Below are positions 11,302 to 21,503 of a stretch of DNA of 64,000 bases, one piece after another. The DNA is taken from contig RXOD01003797.1 in NCBI GenBank assembly GCA_005223375.1, positions 1 through 64,000 on the forward strand, read 5' to 3'. Numbering within the stretch: the first letter of the stretch is position 1; each line of letters begins with the position of its first letter. A program made the position numbers and the translations under genes. Below the pieces are notes generated by a model. It did not search any database. It was not told the DNA's origin and worked only from the letters and a program-made list of their open reading frames with translations. Origin of the DNA: Amoebophrya sp. AT5.2. Lineage: Eukaryota; Sar; Dinophyceae; Syndiniales; Amoebophryaceae.

Positions 11302-14300
11302 ATGATGTCTGCAACGTTGCGGCGGCACACGCACTATATTTCGCGGCGTCTCACGACGGCAGCGCCATCGCCCTCGCCACAAACAACCAGCTCATCCAAG
11401 GGAGCCGCTGCGAATCAGGCGTCCAAGCAGACGTCGCCGGAAAAGCCGTCAGGTGCTGCGATTCCGACGAGCAAGCTGATTACGCCACTCTCGTCGTCGA
11501 GTCTCTTCAACAACCCTGTTGTGAACGGAGGATCTACACCGACCGCCGCCGCGCCAGCTGGTTCCACTCCGGGAATCGTTGGCGCCTTTCACCCCGCATT
11601 TTTCGGCGGAAAGCTGGCTGCGACATCTAGTCTAGGAACAAGCAGTGGCAAGGGCAACTTGGTGCACGATGAAAGTGGAAAAGCCGCGGAGCAGACGACC
11701 ACGACCGCAACTGAAGACAAGTGCGGCGCGGGCGTGAGAAGAGCACTGGATGAAGCGAAATTTGGCCAGGAGAAGCCCGTGCAGACAGGTGTGGAAGTTG
11801 CTGGCAAAAAACAGGTAAGAAAAAGTAGCGCGCAACAAATTGATGTGGGCGCGCAGCGACAGCCTGGCAAAGGGACGCTGGTCGACCTACGAATCGACGG
11901 AGACCAGATCTCGCCCAAGTATTGTTTGATACCAGCCGCACCAGCGGCTTGGGATTTATGTGAATGTGAGTTTTAGCTGTACTAGGCTCCGAAATTTTGA
12001 CTCTCTAATTCTAAACTAACATCTCTTCGACCAGGACCAGCCATGACAAAAACTTCGATCAGGTGTATTTCCGACGTTTTTCACCTTCTTCGTGCCAACG
12101 GCTTTACGGTGAAGTGCGCGACGTACTATCGGCAGGGGGGCGACCCCAAATCGTGGCAGGAGCGTGTGGACGCCTTCAGTGGTAGCTTTCCCGTCCCAGT
12201 TAAAGTCCAAGTGGCGCAGAATGTCGCGGGAGGGTTGCGGGACCCAGGGGACTTAGCGCTGGCCATGGACGCTCTGGAGGCCGCCATAACCTACAAAAGC
12301 ACGCACTCGCTGTTGGGGACGAGACCCCTGCAACAACATTGCGACCAAAACGCTTCTACGTCACCAACACCATTAGCACCTCCTCCAAAGCTGATCCACG
12401 ACGGCGCGATCGTGAGTCCGCCGGACGCATTTGTGATCGTCAGTTGCGACCTCGATTTTCTGCCATTGTACCGGCGATTAGTCGCCCAGAAAGCGTCGTG
12501 CTACGTTATCGCCGACGCGGCGCGGGTTTCCGACCGCCGCTGTGCGGACCTCAAGGAAGTCTGTACCGAGGTCTTTCTGATGAACCGAGGCGCAGGGCGG
12601 CCGGACAACCGAAACTTGGTCGTGGACGCGGCCGCCGGGGCTGGGGGAGCAAATACCAGTTCGGTTGCTGCAGGTGGGCCTGCTGGGAGCTCCTGCAATG
12701 CAGCCGCTCTGCTCGACGGGACGACGTCAACGCAGGAGGCCACTACATCGAAGGAGGGTGGGCCGCCGAAAACGCGAATATTCGGGCAGGTGGACCACCA
12801 GAATGGTGTGCCTGCGAGAAGCTCCGAAGCGGACGACGCGACGTTTCTCGCGGACACGATCCAAGCGGGGTTGAGCGATGGCAAATCACTTCGCGCGCGG
12901 GCCTCGGCCGTCGGCAAGGTTCTGGTCCGGTACGGGTACTTGCAGCGAGTGCACGAGAATGAGACGGAGATTCCCCTCACGCCGACCGCGATGGCCACCT
13001 TCCTCGAAAATTGTGGCATCTTCGAGTGGCGAACGCTGCTCGGCAGCGGCGCGACTACGACTTCTGGGACCACGAAGAAAGGCGACCGCGAGAAAGTGGA
13101 TCTGGAGGGCCTCGTCGGATTGTGCTTCGCGAAACTGGAAGAGATGGCCGCAAACAGCAGCGTCGCGAAGGCGAAGATTCAACCGTGGAGCAAGCAGCGA
13201 GTACTGGCTGCGCCAGCGGCGGACCACGGGCAGCGTGTCCCGCCCCTCGAGGTCGAACGGCCTTTCGAGATCTTCACCGCCACTTACAAGGATGCTGTTG
13301 CCGGCCGCACCGTGTTCCCGTCCAAGACGGCCATGTTTGTCGCGCACGTGCTGAAAAAGCTCGGCTACTACCAGTTTGACGACATTCAGGACATCCGCTG
13401 TGTAGTAGAACAGGCCGAATGCGAATCTTCTGCTGTGTTGAGCAACCCAAACCCGTGCTTGATCGAGGCCGTCGACGTGTTCATGGTACGCAACAAGTAC
13501 CTGCGGAAGAAGTGGCGGCCCATCATTTGCGACTGGGTGCAGGCCAGTCAGGATAACACGATTGCTCCGGCTGCAGGTTCCTCTGCATCTGTGCCGCGGG
13601 TCTTGAAAGAGGTGCTCGAGGAGATTTATCCGGGCTGGACGACTGCGCTGGACGGGCCGCAAAAAGTAGCGATTTTAGCGCGCCTGATGACGAGTACGAA
13701 CCACCAGCGGCGGTTCGAGCTGGCTCCCCAGCGCGCGAGCCTCGTCGAGTTCGCGAAGGCGGGGATCGTGTGGCCCCCAACCGCTGGAACAACTTTCGTC
13801 GGAGGTGGATCTGGTTCTGGTGAGCCGTTCCCCGTCATCGTCGAGCAGGCAGCGAGCGGAAACGAGCCGCTCACGGACAGAGAAATGCTGCACTACGACG
13901 CGCAGCTCCGTACGTGGCTGCAGAAAAGCTGCCCTAGTCTGATGGCAGTGGGAGTAGGAACACAAGCGCACGATCTTAAATCCTCGTGGCGCAACTTCTA
14001 CACAACGCTCACGATCGCACACACAGTGGTGCGAAACCAGCACAACCCGCAGGTGCGGAAAACTTCGCCGTCTTTGAGTTTGACTGCTGCGGTACCGCTG
14101 AAAAACACCACGAATATCACGGCGGGGGCCGTAGATAGAACGGAAACCACAGGGACGAACACCGGACTGGGAGTTCCAATTGGTGGTACAACTGCTACTG
14201 CTGCTGGTCGCAGCAGGAGCAGGGCTAGCACGGCCAGTATCACGCCGCCTCCTGCTCCACCTGCTGCATCTGTAGCGGCGCACTCTTCGTCAAGTGGTGC

Positions 14301-14652
14301 ACACAATAGCCTTAAAAAGCACTCCAGCACCGCCGGCAAGAAGTTGGACGCTTATGGGTTGCCGATTGTCGAGCCCGCGGCGGCTCTGGGGCGCAACGCC
14401 AGACTGCCGAGTTCGCTGACGAAGAGCAGGCTGCGAGATCGAGGCAGCTCCTCGGCGGCCGCGACTCCTTCGTCGTACACGTCTTCGACTTCCGCCTCCT
14501 CACGACGAGGGGGACCACTTCGGCGGCCGCGCAGACTCCGTCGGAAGCCGCCTGGCAAGGGAGCCTCGGGGCGGTCAGACAGTCGCTGGGATACGGAGGA
14601 TTTCGACATCGAACGACCGAAGACGCGAATGGACGAAATGTATGGATTGTAG
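11302..14652 (+). CDS. NYN (PIN-like ribonuclease fold) domain protein
   Basis: There are two exons, 11302-11965 and 12041-14652, for 1,091 residues. The N-terminus (MMSATLRRHTHYISRRL) is Arg-rich and lacks acids, like a mitochondrial presequence. The NYN core spans the intron. Strand 1 is VDLRIDGDQISP with its Asp pair in exon 1. FTVKCATYY and then FVIVSCDLDFLPLYRRL, with the conserved S-x-D-x-D-F element, are in exon 2, followed by CYVIADAARVSD. NYN proteins are RNA-cleaving or RNA-binding (MARF1, LabA and relatives). Downstream helical regions may include OST-HTH-like modules, but I cannot confirm this. The last 200 residues are Ser/Pro/Arg-rich. Two acceptors lie 6 nt apart. The first would create a TGA at the junction, so the second (exon from 12041) is required. 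Confidence 0.7.
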
Positions 14653-15434
14653 CGCTCTTCCGAACCATGGAATGACGTGCGAACGAGTGCGAACGAGAAC
14701 AACTCCGTGTGGACAATCACAACAGCACTTCTGAACAAGACTTTCTTGAACTTGTTGATGTCCTCGCCGGCTACGCCTCGTAGTTGTACGCTGCATGTCT
14801 TGTTCCACCTCCCTCGTTACTCGGGCTCTGTCGGTGAATGCCATGGTTTTCGGTGGTCGGTTTCTTGCACTTGCTTTGTTTTGAAAGCTTGTCCCACACT
14901 CAGACTCGCTTGATCGTAGAAGAATCGGTCAGTCCGTCGAATTGATTGGCTGGAGGATACGGATTTCGTGGTGGCAGCTCCTGCAAGTGCAACTGTCTTT
15001 GCAACATGCTCTCACGTTTATTTGTTACCTTCCTCGCGTCAGCATCACTGACAATCTTGAGACTAATGCGTCGTACCTACGTACGATATGGATATACTTA
15101 ATCTAGATCTACCCAGCATTGTTGAAACCGATCATTCAAGCGTGATTTTACCCTCTTTTTCCCTCGAAACCGCCACCCCAAATGCGATTTTTTTGGCCCA
15201 GCTAGCCTACACTTACTTCACAAGATGAGTAGGCCAATGAATATGCAACTGTTGAACTCGTCAGCGCCGCAGGCCCGGGGCCTCACGAGAAAAACATTTT
15301 CATTCTGGCCAGGGGGTGAAAGCATCACCTTCAGTTTCATCATGATGACATGAGAATAAAGTTTTTGATGTGAAGCGAGTACTCGTCATCCATCATTCAG
15401 CGAGCTCCGGACACGCACAAGAGTCCGGACCAAG
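14653..15434. other. Intergenic, no gene seen
   Basis: A 780-bp gap between the NYN gene and the cyclotransferase-like gene. It is AT-richer than the flanking coding sequence and carries only short frames. A small palindrome, AGGCCCGGGGCCT, lies near 15272. No RNA gene was recognised. Confidence 0.5.
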
Positions 15435-16121
15435 ATGGGGTGGGATGTGTTATCCGCGCAGCGGCGCGCCCTGGCTCGGGCGCGAGAAGTTTTTAGTCGC
15501 GATGAAGAAAACTGCAGGAAGAACAAGTCACCCAGCAGCACGAGCAGGAAGAGCGATAGCAACAGCCATCGCGATTTCACGGTATGGAATTTCGCCATTG
15601 GTTCCAACCTGAGCCCGGGCTGCATGCTTGGTCGCGGTATTTCTCCTCGCTCCCGCAAGCGTGGCGTTTTGAAGGACTGGAGCCTCGTCTTCAATCACAG
15701 CACAAGCGGCTACGCGAGCGTGCTGCCTTGCGCCAGTTGTGGCCCGGAGTATGCCATCTGCTCTGATGAAAATCAACTTCAACCGCTAGTACCAGCACAC
15801 CCAAAGGAGATCCACGGCGTTCTGTGGGAACTAAGCCAGGAGGATTTTCTGACCTTGGTGAGCCAGGAGTTCTACTACGAAGTGGAGGCCGTGACAATTG
15901 AGATCTATCCAGAGGATCGTCCCGGCGATTTCCAGGACGCGCTGGTCTTCCGAACGACAACTCAGAGTACAGTCGCAGCAGCGCCGAACACGAAACCCAG
16001 CGCGCGATACATCAACCTGATAGTGGACGGGGCGCGCGAAGTGGGGTTGGATGACAGCTACTGTCGATGGCTGGAAGCGATCCGCGGCGCCGTGGTGGGG
16101 CGCAGGAGTAGAACACGCTGA
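15435..16121 (+). CDS. Gamma-glutamylcyclotransferase-like enzyme
   Basis: A single exon of 228 codons starts at the ATG at 15435 (context CAAGATGG). After about 48 polar residues comes the cyclotransferase signature loop NFAIGSNL (residues 52-59; the usual form is YGSNL). HGVLWELSQEDF follows, then SQEFYYEVEAVTIEIY. Glu145 in SQEF aligns with the family's catalytic acid. The C-terminal block ARYINLIVDGAREVGL matches the long closing helix region of human GGCT-type enzymes. Such enzymes convert gamma-glutamyl-amino acids to 5-oxoproline in glutathione turnover. The Tyr-to-Ile change in the YGSNL loop (here AIGSNL) is unusual. The length fits the family once the N-terminal extension is allowed for. 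Confidence 0.75.
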   Translation: MGWDVLSAQRRALARAREVFSRDEENCRKNKSPSSTSRKSDSNSHRDFTVWNFAIGSNLSPGCMLGRGISPRSRKRGVLKDWSLVFNHSTSGYASVLPCASCGPEYAICSDENQLQPLVPAHPKEIHGVLWELSQEDFLTLVSQEFYYEVEAVTIEIYPEDRPGDFQDALVFRTTTQSTVAAAPNTKPSARYINLIVDGAREVGLDDSYCRWLEAIRGAVVGRRSRTR

Positions 16122-16493
16122 ATCTTTATTGCTGGAAGCTTCACCACCTTGTGTGAATAAGTATTTGTGCAGCTGGATCACGAACATGATGTCGCCTCCG
16201 GCTCCGCTGCAGCCAGCAGTGGATGAGCTCGTAAGAGGGGGTTCGCGTGTTCAAATCGTGATCTGTTCCTGTAATTTGGGCGGTCGATTTGCCGAAAATA
16301 TTTGTCGTCTCTCTGTTCACTCTAGATCTGTTTTCGTGCTGGTGAACTTCGAACTTGAAGATTGATCGATCTGAGACTCAGTTTCTGCTGCTTCGAAACA
16401 AGTACGAAGCAGGCAAACCTCGACTTTCGCTGCTTTTTGCGCCGACGAGGACTTCGATATTAGTACTACTTAGCCTACGTCGCCCAGCACAGG
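16122..16493. other. Intergenic, no gene seen
   Basis: The 370 bp between the cyclotransferase-like gene and the transporter gene hold no supported gene. The sequence directly before 16494 ends in CACAG, so an AG acceptor touches the downstream ATG; an upstream 5' exon is possible. Confidence 0.4.
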
Positions 16494-19400
16494 ATGTTGA
16501 CCGTTCTCGATCTCGTGATCATCTTCACTGTGTGTGGTGCTGTCCGGCAGTATGGGCAGAAGGCTCACTGTCGCGACCGCTGCACCAACAGGCGACCCTG
16601 GTACCTCACCTACTACATCCCGCTGTATTTGTCCATTTTCGCCCTGTGGATCTGCGACCTGGAGCGCTGTCTGGACATGCGCAGTGTCCTGCTCCCCGAC
16701 ATCCGAGAATCGGAGTACTGGCGCTGGCTCGAAGAGCAGCGGGAAATCGGAAAGCGCCGGCACTACGAAGAACGGGTCCTAACCATGCTCGGCGACGTGG
16801 CGAAGATGCAGGCGGAACGACCGGATCTACTGCAAAAAATGAACGACGTTGCGAAAGATTTACACAACCGAAAGGAGGAAGAAGAAGAGAACGGTACTAG
16901 CAGAAGTGCTCCTGGGCAAGAGTCGGGCTCGGACATGGAGGGCGTGGATGCCGCTGTTGGCCAGGAAGGGGCAAGACCACGAGGAAGAGCCGCTGCTGCT
17001 AACGAGTCTGCAGCACCTCTTGCTCATGTTGAAGTTGATGTTGAGCACACAGACACCCGAACGCGAACTCTGGGCGTTGAAGCACCTCCAGCTCGTCCAG
17101 CTGTCGCCCGCTTTGGCCTCCCTGGGGAACATGACCCAGCGTCTACAGGAGAGTGTGATGATGAAAAGACCAAAAACCAGCAGCAACGAAGGCGCGCGCT
17201 GATCCGGAAGAAATCCAATATCGCGGCTGGTGATCTAGTGCAAGAGGTCGCTGAGTTTATTCATGACAGAAATCAGACCTCAAGCGTGATCCTCGATGAC
17301 GTCGAAGAGCTGTCACACAGTGGGGCTGGCGGACTTGCGTCACCGACCACGAGACGGACCACGGACGATGCTGAGCTGAGTCCCGTGAACGCAGCTGGAC
17401 GAAGCGCTGGAGGAGGTGTCGTGGAACGAGCTGCTCCAGTGTCAACGCCGTCACCTGGTGCTGCGACAGGTTTCCTACAGGTACAGCAGGGACAAAGTCT
17501 TGGCGGTTCCACGACGCCAGAAGCTGCAGCTCGCCGTGGACCTGAAGGTGGAAATAGCAGCGACCCGTCCCTCGAGGAAGGCACAGGAACACCGCAGAGT
17601 AGAGAAGTCGCTTTCCTTGACGAAGCAGGGGCGGCGGGTGTCGACGGGAAGGAGCACAAAAGAACTGATGGCTCTGGCGAAGATGCTAGGAGCCCCTCGG
17701 CAGGAGATGACGCAACGCGACCGGCGCAATCTGCTGTCGTCGCTCGCGGCGCACGCGCTGGCGGCGCCGCTAGCAACGATGAAGATGAATCTGTTGAACT
17801 TGAAACGCCGACAAGCACGTCGTCGGGGACGGGAACACCAGCACCCGACGACAACGAGGACAGAAGCAAAGAGGCAACTACTTCTGCGCTGCCGGCAGCT
17901 CCTCCTACTGAACGGTCCCCTACAGCGCCGGCTGCGGCTCCCAAGCGACCGGCTCCCGCGTTTGAGGCCCTGCACGAGGAGCAGGAGCGCTCGGAGAACC
18001 ATTTGCTGGATGAGGTGAAGCACGAGCACATTTACCGCATTCCCGGCGTCGTCAGCATCCTGATCGATCTTTCAGTCGTTTTCGTGTTCATCACCTTTAT
18101 CGTAACCGGCATGAACCTGTGCCGGCACCATAACCGCATGGGCGAGATCGGAGACCTGTTTCACGGAAAAGAAATAGGACGAACAGCTGCAGACGAAGAA
18201 GATCAAGATTCGCGGTCAAGGAGCGGGAGTGGCAGCTGTAGTCGTGACGGCGGCGGAACGGACGTGGAAGCGGCGCAGCTGCGATTGAACACCGCACTCA
18301 ACCTCGCAGCGAGCGACGTGCGCGCTGCCGCAAAGCGAAGCAAAAGGGCGGGGGGGACGAAGAAGACCGCGGCGAGCATGCTGGAAAATCGCGAAAATTT
18401 GCTTTTTGATCGCCGCGAAAATAGCGCTTCCTCCGGAGCCGACGATGACGAGGATAATGCGCACGACGCTAGTGGTGCGCCCCTGGTGAAGGAGGCGTCT
18501 TCAGTGGCTTTGAGCTTTCCGGAGGGCCTCGCGACGAAGAAGCCCCCACACGGGAAGAAAAATATCGGGACCACGACGCAACAAGTGGCGCGACCAATTG
18601 AAGAAACAGCCCACGGTCACGACAAACACGAGATACATTCCGATGGCGAGCACTCGCGGCGCAGCAGCACCGCGAGTGCAAGTGATTTCACGACTCTTTC
18701 GCAGCGGATGCGACAATCGAAATCATCAGCGGGAGGTGGAGACGCAGATGACATTGATTCTGACGGAAGGAAAAGTGAAGCGGTAGAGGAGCACGACGCA
18801 CACCTGGCATTGATGCCGCACGATTACAGTATCCAGGTTATTCTGCTCCCGGTCGTGTACTCGCTGCTGGCGTTCAAGAGTACGCTGAGGATGAGTGAGC
18901 TCATGTCTGGCACCGTACACCATGACCGGATAAGCAACACGGTCGCGATGCTGTGGAACCGGCTCTGGGCCGGAATCGGATTAGGCGCCGGCGGGGCTGC
19001 TCCAGGTATAGAAAGTACTTTTAATACTTCTACTTTTCAGGGGACGTTTGTTGCCAGACCACGAGGACTGAAAAAATAATCGGTTTTTATTTTTTTCGTA
19101 CGTACATCTTCAACCGAAACTCGAACGTAGCCGCCGCGGGCGCAGACTCAAATTCCGCCGCAGCGGCAGCGCCTGACGTACTCGGAGACGACGAGAGCCG
19201 GTACCAGCCTTTGCACGTACGGGAGCGAAAGTTCAGCCAGTACTATGAAGCGAACTTTTTCATGGCGGACTTGTACGTCGCGTGGGCGCTCTGGTGCTTT
19301 TCTCGACTCTGCGTCGGCGCGGTCAGAAACCAAGGCCTACGCAAAAATCAACACGACCGCATGTTTGACCCGCTGCGGAAAATCACGCTGCTGGGTATTC

Positions 19401-20187
19401 GGAAGCATTGACTTCGTTCTTTCACTTTATACCCAAAGTAATTTTGGTGGCATACGACAAATCTGCTGCCAAGAGCATGGGCTTTTACTGTTATTCAACG
19501 AAAATTACTAGGCGTCCAGACGTTTGTCGTCGTGAATGCCGTCGGCGCCGCCTTCCAACTCGCGCTGGTTTTGTGCCGGGGCTTGAGCTCGCGGTATGAG
19601 GTGGTTAACGCCGTGCTCGAGCGGCACGAGGAATTTCTGGAGAGCCTGGAAAGCATGATCTTTGGCGCGGGGCTGATAGCGAGCATGGGCGCGCTGTACA
19701 ACATAGTGGCATTCGAGCGGCACATGTCACAGTTTCTCCGCCTTTTCCAGCCAAAATGGAAGTTCTGGTCGGCGAAGGTACGATGATGAGTCGGAGTAGT
19801 TGCTTGTGTATCGTTTCAACTTCATCATAATTGTTTCGACCAACGGTTCACGCCTTCCTCCATTGTTTCGTAGCATTTTTGTGCGAGGTGGCGGGAGCGT
19901 GTAAGTATGTGTTCACGGCATTTTTACGTCGTGACCGCACGACGACCCGGTACTTTGACTTGTCTCTGTTGCAGGTACTCCTGTCTTTGGGCCACTTCCA
20001 ATTGCTGTTTTTGAATATTGCGATGCGGTTGGGCTTGCTGTCTGAGCAGCAAAAGAAGCTGCTGTTCGCGACTCTGGTCACGTTGGAGTGCCTGCCGATT
20101 GCGGTGATCAACCTGAAAGCCTGGGATGCGAAGGCGCACTGGGCACGGGAGCCTGAATGGTCAAGGCCGAGCGTTGTAAAGCATTGA
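16494..20187 (+). CDS. OST-alpha/TMEM184-like multi-pass membrane transporter
   Basis: Four exons close in phase: 16494-19005, 19131-19394, 19512-19777 and 19975-20187 (1,084 residues). The last three carry the most conserved part. YYEANFFMADLYVAWALWCF matches the YEA-containing helix of the Solute_trans_a (DUF300) family. LFQPKWKFWSAKVLLSLGHF matches its P-x-KF-x-x-K-x-x-x-F-x-x-x-Q element. More helices lie at residues about 525-550 and 775-795. The N-terminus adds one or two hydrophobic segments. About 225 acidic, His/Ser-rich residues separate the first core helix (ending CRHHNRM) from the next (DYSIQVILLPVVYSLL), where the family normally has a short loop. Family members move steroids or organic solutes, or traffic vesicles; the substrate here is unknown. 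For intron 1 an acceptor at 19040 (35-nt intron) is also in phase; I prefer 19130 because the sequence between is T-rich. Confidence 0.7.
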
Positions 20188-21503
20188 CGAAGTTTGGTAT
20201 TGTAGTCCGTGGACAAAGAAATATCAAATTTCAATCTCCTCCCTGGTGGCGACCACAAGTCCAAATGGTGCGCATCTCCCATGATCTCATGTGCAATTTT
20301 GTTCGTGTTCTGAAAATAAGGACACTACCGTTCTTGTATATCTTCTTTCATACTCATACAATGATACGTACCAGCTTGTTTGCCCCCTCTGTACTGTGAG
20401 TATGTTTCTTCATCAGGACCAGCCGTAGCCTGTAGGACTCACAGAGAATAGAAACCCATTGATTTTTCAGAAGCGGAGGACGCTCATTTGATTCTCAGAG
20501 ATCATGGGCAAAAGCGACGACAAAATGTAAATGAATGATGCGAAAACGAAGAGCAAACCAATGCCAATGGCGGGCAGGACCCTGCCGACCTCTCCATCTC
20601 CAAGGAGGATGTAGTGAAATGACCCGCGTATAGGTATAAAAACAGCCAGAACTACTACTACACTGCCTGGAAGATGTCTCCACGCTTGCGGAAACCACAC
20701 CGCACGCCCGGACTGCCGTCGTCGTGGTCACCAGGATACTTAAGTGCAGGCAAACGCCTGCTGTCTCTCGGTCTGTCCATTGTTCGTGGTATCCTCGATT
20801 GGATCTGTCATCAGGTCGGTCTTTCTCTCGGCGAATGTAGTGCACTTCGGATTTTTTTTGGCGTGTGCATACTGGTACTGCAAGAACAAGATGTAGTAGA
20901 TGATTTGAAGAGGATTGAAGAAGAAGCTAGCAAGCTAGTAAAATGTGGCTACCAGTAGCGGTACCGAGCCTGAGGAGCGTGAGGGTGAGAGCGATGAGTT
21001 GGAGACGAATGAGGAACAAACGGATCTCTCTCGGTCTCGATCGAATCACGGCTTGATGTTGATGTGATCTTTTCTATTTATTTTGTCGTTGTGGGTCATC
21101 CGTGTAAGATGAGCTACGAACCGTCATCCAAGAAGTTCTTGGATCAATCGTGAAAGTGTGCACACGAGGTGGACTTGTCACTCGAATGCCTTCTCGCAAG
21201 AAACATCACAAACAGGACCACTAGATGGCGATTTTCATCTATCCCACCCATTCACATGTCGAAAACGTAAGTAGCCACTCGCATCGAAGTTTTTAGCGCT
21301 TCACCTCCCGCCTCGAAGAAACGTTATGCCCCCCCATGAAGTTTTCCCGGGAAAAATGTCGACGTATTGGCGGGGCAACATGCGTGTTCGACGTCGAAGG
21401 ATGCCTACCTACGGCCCACTCCCTGAGTAGCGGAAGGAGCAGCAGGAGCAGCAGGAGCATCATTTCGGAAGAGGAGACATCAGCTTGAACACGAACTGGG
21501 AAG
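20188..21503. other. Intergenic, possible weak open frames
   Basis: A 1.3-kb gap. A minus-strand frame, 20467-20700, would encode two strongly hydrophobic segments (for example GIGLLFVFASFIYILSSLL). A + frame at 20674-20958 is partly helical. Neither has a recognised domain or a clear start and splice structure, so neither is called. The end of the gap is the 5' region of the gene at 21504. Confidence 0.35.

Noticed and set aside
16230..16265. T-loop-like GTTCAAATC as a possible tRNA
   Set aside because: No matching acceptor, D or anticodon stems around it.
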